NCBI RefSeq assembly: GCF_041434935.1 | Contig: NZ_CP107964.1 | Coordinates: 4,278,001-4,342,000, forward strand | Source: Kitasatospora sp. NBC_00374 | GTDB taxonomy: Bacteria; Actinomycetota; Actinomycetes; Streptomycetales; Streptomycetaceae | Direction of reading: 5' to 3' | Length of the DNA: 64,000 nt | Shown here: positions 43,534-52,355 of the stretch, one piece after another | Position numbering within the stretch: position 1 is the stretch's first letter | Layout: every line of letters starts with the position of its first letter | Made by a program: the position numbers and the translations under genes | Notes under the pieces: model-generated | Told to the model about the DNA's origin: nothing | Databases searched by the model: none | Seen by the model: the letters and a program-made list of their open reading frames with translations, nothing else

Positions 43534-45204
43534 ATGATCAGCCATTCGGCCGGAAAGCCCGCCGACCCGGACCTCGACACCCCGCCCGACACCGCCCCGA
43601 CCGGGGAGTCGGGCGCTCGGGCGATCCGCGCGCGGACGGATCCGAGATCCCGGAGGCGCGCGCGGTCCGCCCGGCCGATAGTCCTGCTGGCCGCCTTCGT
43701 CTGCGCGGCCTGCGGTCTGGTGTACGAGCTGGAACTGGTCGCCCTGGGCGGCTACCTGCTGGGCGACTCGGTGGCCCAGACCTCGGTGGTGCTCTCCGTG
43801 ATGGTCTTCGCGATGGGCCTCGGCTCGCTGCTCGCCAAGCGGCTCACCTGCCGCCCGGCGACCTTCTTCGCCGTGGTCGAGTGCGCGCTCGCCCTGGTCG
43901 GCGGGCTCTCGGTGCTGGCGCTCTACGCCGCCTGGGCCTGGCTGGAGACCTACCGGGCCACCACCACCGCCCTGGTCGGCACCACGCTGGTGATCGGGGT
44001 GCTGATCGGCGCGGAGATCCCGCTGCTGATGACGCTCATCCAGCGGATCCGGCGGGAGGAGGCCGGCCGGGCCGCGGCCGACCTGTTCGCCGCCGACTAC
44101 GTGGGCGCCCTGGTCGGCGGCCTGACCTTCCCCTTCCTGCTGCTGCCCGCCTTCGGCCAGGCCACCGGCGCCCTGGTCACCGGCGGCGTGAACGCGGTGG
44201 CGGGCGCCGCCGTGGTGCTCTGGCTGTTCCGCGAGGAGCCCTCTCCCCGCACCCGGGTGCTGCTGTGGACCGGCTGCGGGCTGGTGCTGGCCGTCCTGGC
44301 CGCGGCCGCGGCCTGCACCGGGGCGATCGAACGGGTCGCCCGGCAGGCGCTGTACGGCGCTCAGGTCCGGCTGGCCACCCAGAGCCGCTACCAGGAGATC
44401 GTGCTGACCGGCGCCTCCCGCCCGGCCGACCCGCGGGTGCCCGAGCAGCGGCCCGCCACCGGCCCCGCCGGCCCGCTGGAACTCTTCCTGGACGGCCGCC
44501 CGGTGGTGTGCGGCCCGGACGAGTACCGGGACCACGAGGCCCTGGTGCACCCCGCCCTCGCGGGGCGGCCGAACGCCCGGGTGCTGCTGCTCGGCGGGGA
44601 CGGGCTGGCGCTGCGTGAGGTGCTGCGGCACCCCTCGGTCCGCTCGGTGCTCGTGGTGGAGCGCGACCCGGCCCTCAGCGAGCTGGCCCGCCGCGACCCG
44701 GCGCTGTCCGCGCTGAACGAGCACGCCCTGGACGATCCCCGGGTCCGGCTGCTCAACGCCGAGCCGCTGAACTGGCTGCGCGCCGGGACCGAACCCTTCG
44801 ACGTGATCATCTCCGACCTGGCCGGGCAGTCCCGCGACGCCCGGTACCGCTCCCTGGAGTTCTTCGGCCTCGCGGCCCACCGGCTGGCACCCCAGGGCCG
44901 GATCGCCGTCCGGACCGGGCCGGTCGGCGCCGACCTGTGGACGGCCGAGGCGGGCCTGCGCGCGGCCGGGCTCGGCACCGTCCCGTACCAGGGCGGCCCG
45001 GGCACGGACCGGGCCTGCGGCAGCACCCGCCGTCCCCCGGCATCCGCCTTCGTCCTGGCCGGGCGGACGCGGCCGGCCCTGGAGCTGGCGCCCGACGGCC
45101 CGCGCCCGCGCTCGCTCACCGCGGACGGCCTGCGGGCCGCGGCCGACGCACTGGCGGCCCGCCGCCCGGCCGCGGGCCCGGCGCCGCAGCGGCTGGTCGG
45201 CTGA
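43534..45204 (+). CDS. Membrane-anchored spermidine synthase-like protein
   Basis: A 556-residue protein. ATG 43534 has TAGCGT 6 bases upstream and no ribosome site, so probably leaderless. The N-terminal 280 residues hold about seven membrane helices, and the rest is a Rossmann-type polyamine synthase domain (VLLLGGDGLALREVLRHP, then LVVERDPALSELARRDPALS). The active-site loop, normally D-x-x-D-P, reads IISDLAGQSRDARYRSLEFF, so a conserved Asp-Pro is missing and the adenine-binding Asp is Glu (LLNAEPLNWLR). It may have another substrate or be non-catalytic. It follows the DUF2617 gene. Confidence 0.85.
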   Translation: MISHSAGKPADPDLDTPPDTAPTGESGARAIRARTDPRSRRRARSARPIVLLAAFVCAACGLVYELELVALGGYLLGDSVAQTSVVLSVMVFAMGLGSLLAKRLTCRPATFFAVVECALALVGGLSVLALYAAWAWLETYRATTTALVGTTLVIGVLIGAEIPLLMTLIQRIRREEAGRAAADLFAADYVGALVGGLTFPFLLLPAFGQATGALVTGGVNAVAGAAVVLWLFREEPSPRTRVLLWTGCGLVLAVLAAAAACTGAIERVARQALYGAQVRLATQSRYQEIVLTGASRPADPRVPEQRPATGPAGPLELFLDGRPVVCGPDEYRDHEALVHPALAGRPNARVLLLGGDGLALREVLRHPSVRSVLVVERDPALSELARRDPALSALNEHALDDPRVRLLNAEPLNWLRAGTEPFDVIISDLAGQSRDARYRSLEFFGLAAHRLAPQGRIAVRTGPVGADLWTAEAGLRAAGLGTVPYQGGPGTDRACGSTRRPPASAFVLAGRTRPALELAPDGPRPRSLTADGLRAAADALAARRPAAGPAPQRLVG

Positions 45205-45332
45205 CGGCCGCGCGGCGGGTGCGGCGAGGGCGGCGGACGGATGGCTCCGTTGGTGTACCGCTCGAGCTCCCGGGCGGTCCAACCTCGTCGCAAGTCTCCG
45301 CAGCGGCCGACCGGGTCGGTAGGCTCGCAGGT

Positions 45333-46214
45333 ATGGAGCATGAGGTTGTCGTCCCACTGTCGGCCGAGGCCGTCCGGCAGGCCCTGGCCGATCGGGAGCT
45401 GGTGGCCGGCTGCGTGCCGGGCCTGACGATCGCGCCGGAGGAGTCCTCCGAACATCGGCTCGGCGGCCGGTTCAGGCTGCGGATCGGCGGCTCCACCATC
45501 ACCTACGGCGGCCACCTGGACATCTCCGGGTGGCAGGACGACGAGCTGGGCGTCCGGCTCACCGCCGACGAGGTGCGCGGCAGCGGGACGCTCGCGGTGA
45601 CGGTCCGGGTCACCCTGCGGGAGGCGCCGGACGGTACCGGCACCCGGCTGGCGCTGGCCGCCACGGCCGCGGTGAGCGGGCGGCTGTCGGAGTTCGACCC
45701 CGGCGTGCGGACCGCCGCCGGGCGCCGGCTGCTGGAGCGCAGCGCCACCGCCTTCGCCGCCCGCGCGGGCGAGCCGGCCGAGGCCGCGCCGTCGGAGCCC
45801 GAGGAGCCGGAGGAGCCCTCGGCCACCGTGGTGTACCTGGAGGACCACGCGGCCGAGCGGGACCTCGACGACGACCTCTCGGATCTGATCTCCTTCTCCG
45901 ACGCCGACCATCCGACCGGCCAGGGCCCCGAGCTGCCGTACGACCCGGAGCCCGTGCTGGCCGGCCCGGTCCGCCGCAGCATCGTCGGGCGCTCGGCCGA
46001 GGAGGTCGACCACGCCCCGCCGCGCGGCCGGTACGCGCCCGCCGCGCCGGCCCACAGCGCCCGAGCCCGGGCGGCCACCCGCTGGGGCGGCGTGGAGCCG
46101 ACCCTGCTGTCCGGTTCGGGCGGCGAGCGCAGCGCGATCCCGTGGGTGATCGGCGGCGGAGTGGCCCTGCTGGGCGGCGCCGTGGTGCTGGTCCGGGCGC
46201 TGCGCCGGCGCTGA
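45333..46214 (+). CDS. SRPBCC (CoxG-like) protein with C-terminal membrane anchor
   Basis: A 293-residue protein. TAGGCT lies 7 bases before ATG 45333 (leaderless pattern). Residues 1-145 form an SRPBCC/CoxG-type fold (MEHEVVVPLSAEAVRQALAD, GGRFRLRIGGSTITYGGHL), followed by an acidic disordered linker and a single helix near the C-terminus (IPWVIGGGVALLGGAVVLV) ending RALRRR, so it is tail-anchored with the lipid/ligand-binding domain in the cytosol. CoxG proteins aid CO dehydrogenase; no cox genes are here, so that role is not supported. Confidence 0.83.
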   Translation: MEHEVVVPLSAEAVRQALADRELVAGCVPGLTIAPEESSEHRLGGRFRLRIGGSTITYGGHLDISGWQDDELGVRLTADEVRGSGTLAVTVRVTLREAPDGTGTRLALAATAAVSGRLSEFDPGVRTAAGRRLLERSATAFAARAGEPAEAAPSEPEEPEEPSATVVYLEDHAAERDLDDDLSDLISFSDADHPTGQGPELPYDPEPVLAGPVRRSIVGRSAEEVDHAPPRGRYAPAAPAHSARARAATRWGGVEPTLLSGSGGERSAIPWVIGGGVALLGGAVVLVRALRRR

Positions 46215-46260
46215 CGGCGCGACGGGCCCGGCCGTGCGGCACCCCCTAGACTGACTGCTC

Positions 46261-46800
46261 ATGAGCAACGACCGCGACGCCCTGCTGGCGCAGATCAAGA
46301 ACAAGGCCGTCGTGCACGGCAAGGTCACCCTCTCCTCCGGGCTGGAGGCCGACTACTACGTCGACCTGCGCCGGATCACGCTGGACGCCGAGGCGGCGCC
46401 GCTGGTCGGCGCGGTCATGCTGGACGCCACGGCGGACCTGGAGTACGACGCGGTGGGCGGCCTGACCCTGGGCGCCGACCCGGTCGCGGCCGCGATGCTG
46501 CACGCCGCCGCCGCCCGCGGCCGCAAGCTGGACGCCTTCGTGGTCCGCAAGGCCGGCAAGGCGCACGGCCTGCAGCGCCGGATCGAGGGCCCCGACGTGA
46601 AGGGCCGCCGGGTGCTGGCGGTCGAGGACACCTCCACCACCGGCGGCTCGGTGCTGACCGCGGTCGAGGCGCTGCGCGAGGCGGGCGCCGAGGTCGTCGG
46701 CGTCGCGGTGATCGTGGAGCGCGGCGCCGCCCCCGCGATCGAGCAGGCCGGCCTGCCGTACGTCACCGCGTACACCCTGGACGACCTCGACCTGGGCTGA
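46261..46800 (+). CDS. pyrE: Orotate phosphoribosyltransferase
   Basis: A 179-residue enzyme that makes OMP from orotate and PRPP in pyrimidine synthesis. Signatures are HGKVTLSSGLEADYYVDLRR, VGGLTLGADPVAAAM, the lysine-rich loop VVRKAGKAHGLQRRIEG and the PRPP motif VLAVEDTSTTGGSVL. TAGACT ends 8 bases before ATG 46261 with no ribosome site, so it is probably leaderless. It is followed by a parS site. Confidence 0.97.
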   Translation: MSNDRDALLAQIKNKAVVHGKVTLSSGLEADYYVDLRRITLDAEAAPLVGAVMLDATADLEYDAVGGLTLGADPVAAAMLHAAAARGRKLDAFVVRKAGKAHGLQRRIEGPDVKGRRVLAVEDTSTTGGSVLTAVEALREAGAEVVGVAVIVERGAAPAIEQAGLPYVTAYTLDDLDLG

Positions 46801-46843
46801 GCCCGGGCCCGGTCCGCTTCACCCGTCCGTCCCAACGGCCGGT

Positions 46844-46857
46844 GTTTCACGTGAAAC
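46844..46857. other. parS centromere site GTTTCACGTGAAAC
   Basis: An exact 14-bp match to the Streptomyces parS consensus bound by ParB, a perfect palindrome here flanked by T and A. It lies in the pyrE-sulfatase intergenic space. parS sites cluster around oriC in this group, so this window is probably origin-proximal. I found no second copy in the window. Confidence 0.93.
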
Positions 46858-46958
46858 AACGTGCGGCACCGGCCGTCGGTGTACCCGGCCCGTCGACCGA
46901 TGGATCGCGGACCATGCCAGAACGGGACAAACCGGTCGGCCGGTGCGATTCTCGGCCC

Positions 46959-48782
46959 ATGACGACGCTCCCCTTCGAGGACACCGAAGACTTCTCCGAC
47001 GCCGAGCGCGGGCTCGTCGACACCCTCTCCCCCGCGGTCGTCACCGCCGCCGACGGCCGGGTGGTCTGGGACAACGACGCCTACGCGTTCCTCGATCGGG
47101 ACTGCCCCGCGACCGCCCACCCCAGCCTGTGGCGCCAGGGGCAGCTGGCGGCCAAGCAGGGCCTGTTCGAGGTCACCGAGGGGATCTACCAGGTCCGCGG
47201 GCTCGACCTCTCCAACATGACCCTGGTCGAGGGCGACCGCGGCGTGATCGTCATCGACCCGCTGATCTCCGCCGAGACGGCCGCCGCCGCGCTCGCGCTC
47301 TACCGCCGCAACCGCGGCGACCGGCCGGTCACCGGCCTGATCTACACCCACTCGCACGGCGACCACTTCGGCGGTGCCCGCGGCGTCCTGCCGCACGGCC
47401 ACGAGCCGGTTCCGGTCCTCGCACCGGCCGGGTTCCTGGAGCACGCCGTCAGCGAGAACATCTACGCCGGCACCGCGATGGCCCGGCGCGCGGTCTACAT
47501 GTACGGCGCCCAGCTGCCGAAGGCGCCGGACGGCCAGATCGGCTGCGGCCTCGGCATGACCACCTCCACCGGCACCATCACCCTCGTCCCGCCCACCGTG
47601 GACATCACCCGCACCGGGCAGGAAGAGGTGCTCGACGGGGTGCGGATCGTCTTCCAGCTCACCCCCGGCACCGAGGCCCCGGCGGAGATGAACTTCCACT
47701 TCCCGCAGCACCGGGCCCTGTGCCTGGCCGAGAACGCCACCCACAACATGCACAACGTGCTCACCCTGCGCGGCGCGGTGGTCCGCGACGCGCGGGTGTG
47801 GGCGCACTACCTCGACGAGGCGCTCCAGCTGTTCGGCGCCTCCTCCGACGTCTCCTTCGCCTCGCACCACTGGCCGACCTGGGGCGCCGAGAAGATCGCC
47901 GGCCACCTCACCCGGCAGCGCGACCTCTACGCCTACCTGCACGACCAGAGCCTGCGGCTGCTCAACCGGGGCCTCACCGGCCCGGAGATCGCCGAGGAGA
48001 TCAAGCTGCCGCCGGCGCTGGAGCGCTCCTGGGCCCTGCGCGGCTACTACGGCTCGCTCAGCCACAACGTCAAGGCGGTCTACCAGCGCTACATGGGCTG
48101 GTACGACGGCAACCCGGCCAATCTCTGGCCGCACCCGCCGGTGGCCCAGGCGAAGCGGTACGTGGACGTGCTCGGCGGCATCGAGGCGACCGTCGCCAAG
48201 GCCCAGGGGTACGCGGACACCGGCGACCTGCGGTTCGCCGCGACCCTGCTCGACCACGCGGTCTTCGCCGAACCCGGCCACCGCCCCGCCCGGGACGCCC
48301 TGGCGGCCGTCTACGACCGGCTCGGCCACGGCGCCGAGAACGGCACCTGGCGCAACTTCTACCTGACCGCCGCCATGGAGCTGCGCGGGACGCTCGCCAC
48401 CGTCGACCTCGACCCCGCCAACCCGGAGATGGCGGCGGCCCTCACCGTCGACCAGCTGATCGACTCGATCGCGATCCGGGTGGACGGTCCGCGGGCCTGG
48501 GACGCCGCACTCACCATCGACCTGCGGGTCACCGACCAGCGGCGCGACTGGCGGCTGACCCTCTCCAACGGCGCGCTGACCCACCGCAGCGCCCCCGCCG
48601 GGCGGCCGCTCGGCGACGGTCCCGCCGCCCTCACGCTCACCCTCACCCGACCTCAGCTGCTCGCCCTGCTCGCGGGCGCCGAACCGGACGGCGTCGAACA
48701 CAGCGGCGACCCCAGCGCGCTGGCCACCCTGATCTCCTACCTGGACACCCCGGAGACCGACTTCCCGATCGTCACGCCCTGA
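46959..48782 (+). CDS. Metallo-beta-lactamase-fold alkyl sulfatase-like hydrolase
   Basis: A 607-residue protein of SdsA1/BDS1 type. The zinc motif THSHGDHFGG lies near residue 130; other ligand regions are LAENATHNMHNV and SFASHHWPTWG. A helical dimer region and a C-terminal SCP2-like domain follow. These enzymes cleave primary or secondary alkyl sulfates. Start at ATG 46959 (GATTCT 6 bases upstream); an upstream in-frame start would put the parS site inside the gene and is rejected. No signal peptide, so it is probably intracellular. Confidence 0.92.
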   Translation: MTTLPFEDTEDFSDAERGLVDTLSPAVVTAADGRVVWDNDAYAFLDRDCPATAHPSLWRQGQLAAKQGLFEVTEGIYQVRGLDLSNMTLVEGDRGVIVIDPLISAETAAAALALYRRNRGDRPVTGLIYTHSHGDHFGGARGVLPHGHEPVPVLAPAGFLEHAVSENIYAGTAMARRAVYMYGAQLPKAPDGQIGCGLGMTTSTGTITLVPPTVDITRTGQEEVLDGVRIVFQLTPGTEAPAEMNFHFPQHRALCLAENATHNMHNVLTLRGAVVRDARVWAHYLDEALQLFGASSDVSFASHHWPTWGAEKIAGHLTRQRDLYAYLHDQSLRLLNRGLTGPEIAEEIKLPPALERSWALRGYYGSLSHNVKAVYQRYMGWYDGNPANLWPHPPVAQAKRYVDVLGGIEATVAKAQGYADTGDLRFAATLLDHAVFAEPGHRPARDALAAVYDRLGHGAENGTWRNFYLTAAMELRGTLATVDLDPANPEMAAALTVDQLIDSIAIRVDGPRAWDAALTIDLRVTDQRRDWRLTLSNGALTHRSAPAGRPLGDGPAALTLTLTRPQLLALLAGAEPDGVEHSGDPSALATLISYLDTPETDFPIVTP

Positions 48783-48857
48783 CTCCCGCCGCGGGTCCCG
48801 GCCCGGGCCCACGGTGTCCGGACCGGGACGCACGGGCCGGCGCCGCACGGGCGGACG

Positions 48858-48899
48858 ACGGAGCCCCGGACACCCGCCGTGGGGTGTCCGGGGCTCCGT
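48858..48899. terminator. Strong bidirectional terminator
   Basis: A perfect stem of at least 17 bp (48858-48874 with 48883-48899) between convergent sulfatase and DedA genes; one further pair closes the loop to 6 bases. Confidence 0.9.
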
Positions 48900-48907
48900 G
48901 TCGTGTC

Positions 48908-49633
48908 TCAGCCCTTGCGGTGGCGACCGCCGGCCACCGAGTGCTGCTGCTCCTCGTCGAACTCGACGGCCGCGCCGTTCCTCTTCTTCTTCCGCTCCCG
49001 CAGCACCTCGAAGATGATCGGCGAGATCGAGACCAGGATGATCAGCGCCATCGCCGGGATCAGGTACTTGTCGATCACCGGGGCCAGCGAGTCACCGGTG
49101 AAGTAGCCGATCAGCAGCATGGACTCGGTCCACAGCACACCACCGACCACGTTCCAGACGAAGAAGGTCTTCGCGGGCATCTCCAGGGTGCCGGCCACCG
49201 GGTTCAGGAAGGTGCGGACGACCGGGATGAAGCGCGCGATCACCACGGCCTTGGCCGGGCCGAACTTCTCGAAGTACTCCTCGGCCTTCACCACGAAGTC
49301 GCGCCGGAAGATCTTGGACTCCGGCTTGTCGAAGAGCTTCGGACCGAACCTCGCCCCGAGGAAGTGGCCGAGCTGTGCCCCGGCGACGGCGCAGATCGGG
49401 GCACCGATCAGCAGCACCGCGATCGGCAGCCGGGCCCCCTCCCCGAGCACCGAGGAGGCAGCGCCGGAGGCGGCCACACCGGCCAGGATCAGCAGGGAGT
49501 CACCGGGGAAGAAGAACCCGACCAGCAGGCCGGTCTCGGCGAAGATGATCGCGAGCAGTCCGATGGCGCCGAGAGACGAGATCAGCGACTTCGCATCGAG
49601 CACATTGACGGCGAGCTGGTTGAAGGTGTCCAC
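48908..49633 (-). CDS. DedA family (SNARE-associated) membrane protein
   Basis: A 241-residue membrane protein. TATCCT lies exactly 6 bases before GTG 49633, with no ribosome site: a clear leaderless pattern. Family motifs are IFAETGLLVGFFFPGDSLLI, GAQLGHFLGARFGPKLF, and the conserved FGPAKAVVIARFIPVVRTF with GYFTGDSL near the end. DedA proteins act as proton-coupled flippases or scramblases for undecaprenyl phosphate or other lipids. The tail is basic then acidic and cytosolic. Confidence 0.93.
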   Translation of the reverse strand: MDTFNQLAVNVLDAKSLISSLGAIGLLAIIFAETGLLVGFFFPGDSLLILAGVAASGAASSVLGEGARLPIAVLLIGAPICAVAGAQLGHFLGARFGPKLFDKPESKIFRRDFVVKAEEYFEKFGPAKAVVIARFIPVVRTFLNPVAGTLEMPAKTFFVWNVVGGVLWTESMLLIGYFTGDSLAPVIDKYLIPAMALIILVSISPIIFEVLRERKKKRNGAAVEFDEEQQHSVAGGRHRKG

Positions 49634-49951
49634 GCGCGCAGGATAGCGCCCCCGGATTACCGGGGTCTTCCACGTGCCCGTCCGCCCCGGACCGTCGGGG
49701 CCTGCGGACATCCCCCGTCCCAAGTGGCGGGCCGCCGGGTGTCCCGAGGGCGGAGTCTGGGAAGATGACACTGGTGTCCGGTCCGCGGTCGTGGACCACC
49801 CTCTCCTCGTACCGCATGGACATCGTCGATCCTGGTACCACCAAGCCGTACCGCTGAGTCGCGTCGGCCCGGTGCCACACGTCGTACCACTGGCGTATTG
49901 AGCATCGGACAGCGTCGTCCGATCGCCCCACACCGACAGGAGCGGATTCGC
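49634..49951. other. Divergent DedA/fba promoter region
   Basis: No gene seen. The DedA -10 is at 49645-49640 on the minus strand. In the fba leader, ATCGGAC (49904-49910) and GTCCGAT (49917-49923) make a perfect 7-bp hairpin with a 6-base loop, 29 bases before the start codon, a possible regulatory or stabilising structure. Confidence 0.55.
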
Positions 49952-50974
49952 ATGCCCATCGCAACTCCCGAGGTCTACAACGAGATGCTCGACCGGGCCA
50001 AGGCGGGCAAGTTCGCCTACCCGGCCATCAACGTCACCTCGTCGCAGACGCTGCACGCCGCACTGCGCGGCTTCGCCGAGGCCGAGAGCGACGGCATCAT
50101 CCAGATCTCCACGGGTGGCGCGGAGTTCCTGGGTGGCCAGCACAGCAAGGACATGGTGACCGGCGCCGTCGCGCTCGCCGAGTTCGCGCACATCGTGGCC
50201 GCCAAGTACGACGTCACCGTGGCTCTGCACACCGACCACTGCCCGAAGGACAAGCTGGACGGCTACGTCCGCCCGCTGCTGGCGATCTCCGCCGAGCGCG
50301 TCGCCCAGGGCCGGAACCCGCTGTTCCAGTCGCACATGTGGGACGGCTCCGCCGAGACCCTGGCCGACAACCTCGCCATCGGCAAGGAGCTGCTGGCCCA
50401 GGCCGTCGCCGCCAAGATCATCCTTGAGGTCGAGATCACCCCGACCGGCGGCGAGGAGGACGGGGTCTCGCACGAGATCAACGACGAGCTGTACACCACC
50501 GTCAACGACGCCGTCCGCACCGCCGAGGCCCTCGGCCTGGGCGAGCAGGGCCGCTACCTGCTGGCCGCGTCCTTCGGCAACGTGCACGGCGTCTACAAGC
50601 CGGGCAACGTCGTGCTGAAGCCGGAGCTGCTGCGCGAGCTGCAGGACGCGATCGGCAAGCAGTACGGCAAGACCGACCCGTTCGACTTCGTCTTCCACGG
50701 CGGCTCGGGCTCCACCGCCGAGGAGATCGCCACCGCGCTGGAGAACGGCGTCGTGAAGATGAACCTCGACACCGACACCCAGTACGCCTTCACCCGCCCC
50801 GTCGTGGACCACATGTTCCGCAACTACGACGGTGTGCTGAAGGTCGACGGCGAGGTCGGCAAGAAGAACACCTACGACCCCCGCACCTGGGGCAAGCTCG
50901 CCGAGGCCGGCATGGCCGCGCGCGTGCTCGAGGCCGCCCAGCAGCTGCGCTCCGCGGGCAACCGCATCAAGTAG
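49952..50974 (+). CDS. fba: Class II fructose-bisphosphate aldolase
   Basis: Zinc-dependent glycolytic aldolase of 340 residues. ATG 49952 follows AGGAG at 9 bases. Motifs are AYPAINVTSSQTLHAALRGF, the zinc-His region VALHTDHCPKDKLD, the Glu region ILEVEITPTGGEEDGVSHE, FGNVHGVYKPG, and the phosphate loop FVFHGGSGSTAEE. It interconverts fructose-1,6-bisphosphate with DHAP and GAP. Probably followed in the same direction by the DUF3151 gene. Confidence 0.98.
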   Translation: MPIATPEVYNEMLDRAKAGKFAYPAINVTSSQTLHAALRGFAEAESDGIIQISTGGAEFLGGQHSKDMVTGAVALAEFAHIVAAKYDVTVALHTDHCPKDKLDGYVRPLLAISAERVAQGRNPLFQSHMWDGSAETLADNLAIGKELLAQAVAAKIILEVEITPTGGEEDGVSHEINDELYTTVNDAVRTAEALGLGEQGRYLLAASFGNVHGVYKPGNVVLKPELLRELQDAIGKQYGKTDPFDFVFHGGSGSTAEEIATALENGVVKMNLDTDTQYAFTRPVVDHMFRNYDGVLKVDGEVGKKNTYDPRTWGKLAEAGMAARVLEAAQQLRSAGNRIK

Positions 50975-51061
50975 GGCCGCTCGTCCGGTGCCCCCGTGCG
51001 GTCCGCCGCCCGGGGGCACCGGTATGTCCACTCCCTGGCCGGACAGTGGTTGACTGGGCCC

Positions 51062-51475
51062 ATGAGCATTCACGAGAACCTGCTCGGCGGACCGCCGCCG
51101 ACCCACCTGCCGGCCGAGACCGGCCCGCTGGAGCTGCTGGCCTCGGGTGCCACACCCGCCGAGGTCGCGGCCAAGTTCCCGACCTCCTCGCTCGCCTGGG
51201 CCCAGCTCGCCGACGACGCCTTCGTGGCCGGCCGGACCGTCGAGTCCTACGCCTACGCCCGTACCGGTTACCACCGCGGCCTGGACGCGCTGCGCCGGGC
51301 CGGCTGGAAGGGCCACGGCCCGGTGCCGTGGGAGCACGAGCCGAACCGCGGCTTCCTGCGCGCCCTGCACGCCCTGGCCCGCGCGGCCGGCGCGATCGAG
51401 GAGAAGGACGAGTTCGAGCGCTGCACGCAGTTCCTGCGCGACTCCTCGCCGACCGCCGCCGACACCCTCGGCTGA
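51062..51475 (+). CDS. DUF3151 family protein
   Basis: A 137-residue protein, ATG 51062. TTGACT lies 6 bases upstream (leaderless pattern). Typical blocks are MSIHENLLGGPPPTHLP, SSLAWAQLADDAFVAGRTVE, SYAYARTGYHRGLDALRRAG, PNRGFLRALHALARAAGAI and FERCTQFLRDSSP. Helical, cytosolic, conserved next to fba in many actinobacteria; function unknown. Confidence 0.9.
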   Translation: MSIHENLLGGPPPTHLPAETGPLELLASGATPAEVAAKFPTSSLAWAQLADDAFVAGRTVESYAYARTGYHRGLDALRRAGWKGHGPVPWEHEPNRGFLRALHALARAAGAIEEKDEFERCTQFLRDSSPTAADTLG

Positions 51476-51491
51476 CCGGCCGACACCACGT

Positions 51492-51525
51492 CGTCCGCCG
51501 CCCGGGTCCGCCCGGGCGGCGGACG
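51492..51525. terminator. 15-bp hairpin terminator
   Basis: A perfect inverted repeat, 51492-51506 with 51511-51525, loop TCCG, between the DUF3151 gene and the convergent wrbA gene. Confidence 0.88.
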
Positions 51526-51573
51526 TCCGTCTTTCCGGGGGCCGGCCGCCGCGGCCGCGCCCACCCGCGGAGA

Positions 51574-52182
51574 TCAGTCGCGCCGGCCCGCGATCAGGCG
51601 GTCGGTGAAGGTGGCCAGCCGGCTGCCCTGGTAGCGGGCGGCGGCGAGCAGTTCCTCGGTCGGGGCGCCCGCCCCGGACGGGTGGGCCGCGCCGTAGGGG
51701 TTGCCGTAGGCGGCGAACACCGACGGGTCGGTGTAGCCGGGCGGGATGATGATGGTGCCCCAGTGGTACAGGGTGTTGTACAGCGCGAGCAGGGTGGACT
51801 CGTTGCCGCCGTGCACGTTCTGGGCGCTGGCGAAGGCGGTGGCCGGCTTGTCCTGGAGCTTGCCCTGGTACCAGAGGCCGCCGGTGGTGTCGAGGAACTG
51901 CTTGAGCTGCGCGGCGACGTTGCCGAACCGGGTGGGGGTGCCGAGCGCGTAGGCGTCGGCCCATTCCAGGTCCTCGTGCGAGGCGAGCGGGACGTCCGCG
52001 GTGGCGTCGAGGTGGGCCCGCCAGGCCGGGTTGGCGTCGATGGCATCGTCGGGCGCCAGCTCGGCGACCCGGCGCAGCCGGACCTCGGCGCCGGCCTTCG
52101 CGGCACCCTCGGCGACGGCCTCGGCCAGCTGGTGCACGCTGCCGGTGGCGGAGTAGTAGATGACTGCGACCTTGCTGGCCAT
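51574..52182 (-). CDS. wrbA: NAD(P)H:quinone oxidoreductase, WrbA type
   Basis: A flavodoxin-fold enzyme of 202 residues, ATG 52182 after GGGGGAG. FMN loops are present: VIYYSATGSVHQLAEAVAEG, YALGTPTRFGNVAAQLKQFL, and HGGNESTLLALYNTLYHWG. WrbA proteins reduce quinones by two electrons, limiting redox cycling. It lies downstream of a TetR gene and has a palindrome in its upstream region, so induction by quinones or electrophiles is likely. Confidence 0.95.
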   Translation of the reverse strand: MASKVAVIYYSATGSVHQLAEAVAEGAAKAGAEVRLRRVAELAPDDAIDANPAWRAHLDATADVPLASHEDLEWADAYALGTPTRFGNVAAQLKQFLDTTGGLWYQGKLQDKPATAFASAQNVHGGNESTLLALYNTLYHWGTIIIPPGYTDPSVFAAYGNPYGAAHPSGAGAPTEELLAAARYQGSRLATFTDRLIAGRRD

Positions 52183-52304
52183 GAGAGTTGCTCCCCCTGT
52201 GCGATGAGCTGCTGCCGGACGTGCGCTGATCAACTGTGCGGCACCCGGGTCGGCCCGCGGCAGGGTTTCCCGCCCGACCGTCCCGACTGCGTCAGGTCGA
52301 CAGT

Positions 52305-52326
52305 AAAGCGGAACGCGCTCCGCTTT
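52305..52326. promoter_or_regulatory. Palindromic operator upstream of wrbA
   Basis: AAAGCGGA (52305-52312) and TCCGCTTT (52319-52326) with a 6-bp centre ACGCGC, itself nearly symmetric. It lies about 120 bp upstream of wrbA and just after the TetR gene. The 22-bp dyad size suits TetR-family binding. Confidence 0.6.
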
Positions 52327-52333
52327 CAAGGGG

Positions 52334-52355
52334 TAACCGGAATGAGTTCCGGTTA
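52334..52355. repeat. Inverted repeat over the TetR stop codon
   Basis: TAACCGGAA (52334-52342) and TTCCGGTTA (52347-52355), loop TGAG. The right arm includes the TetR TAA stop. It could be a weak terminator or a second binding site beside the 52305 dyad. Confidence 0.55.

Noticed and set aside
45333..46214. Assignment of the SRPBCC protein to CO dehydrogenase assembly (CoxG)
   Set aside because: The fold is similar, but no cox structural or accessory genes are nearby and the protein has an added linker and tail anchor.
46842..46958. N-terminal extension of the sulfatase-like protein (starting MFHVKQ)
   Set aside because: These codons are created by the parS palindrome and promoter DNA; the ATG at 46959 with an adjacent -10-like hexamer is better.
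46943..49768. Plus-strand frame of 941 codons over the sulfatase-like gene
   Set aside because: Arg/Pro/Gly-rich out-of-frame shadow; the true gene in another frame has the THSHGDH zinc motif.
48908..51964. Very long minus-strand frame (1018 codons) spanning DedA, fba and DUF3151
   Set aside because: Only its last 241 codons are a real protein (DedA). The rest is antisense to fba and DUF3151 and is interrupted by promoter DNA.
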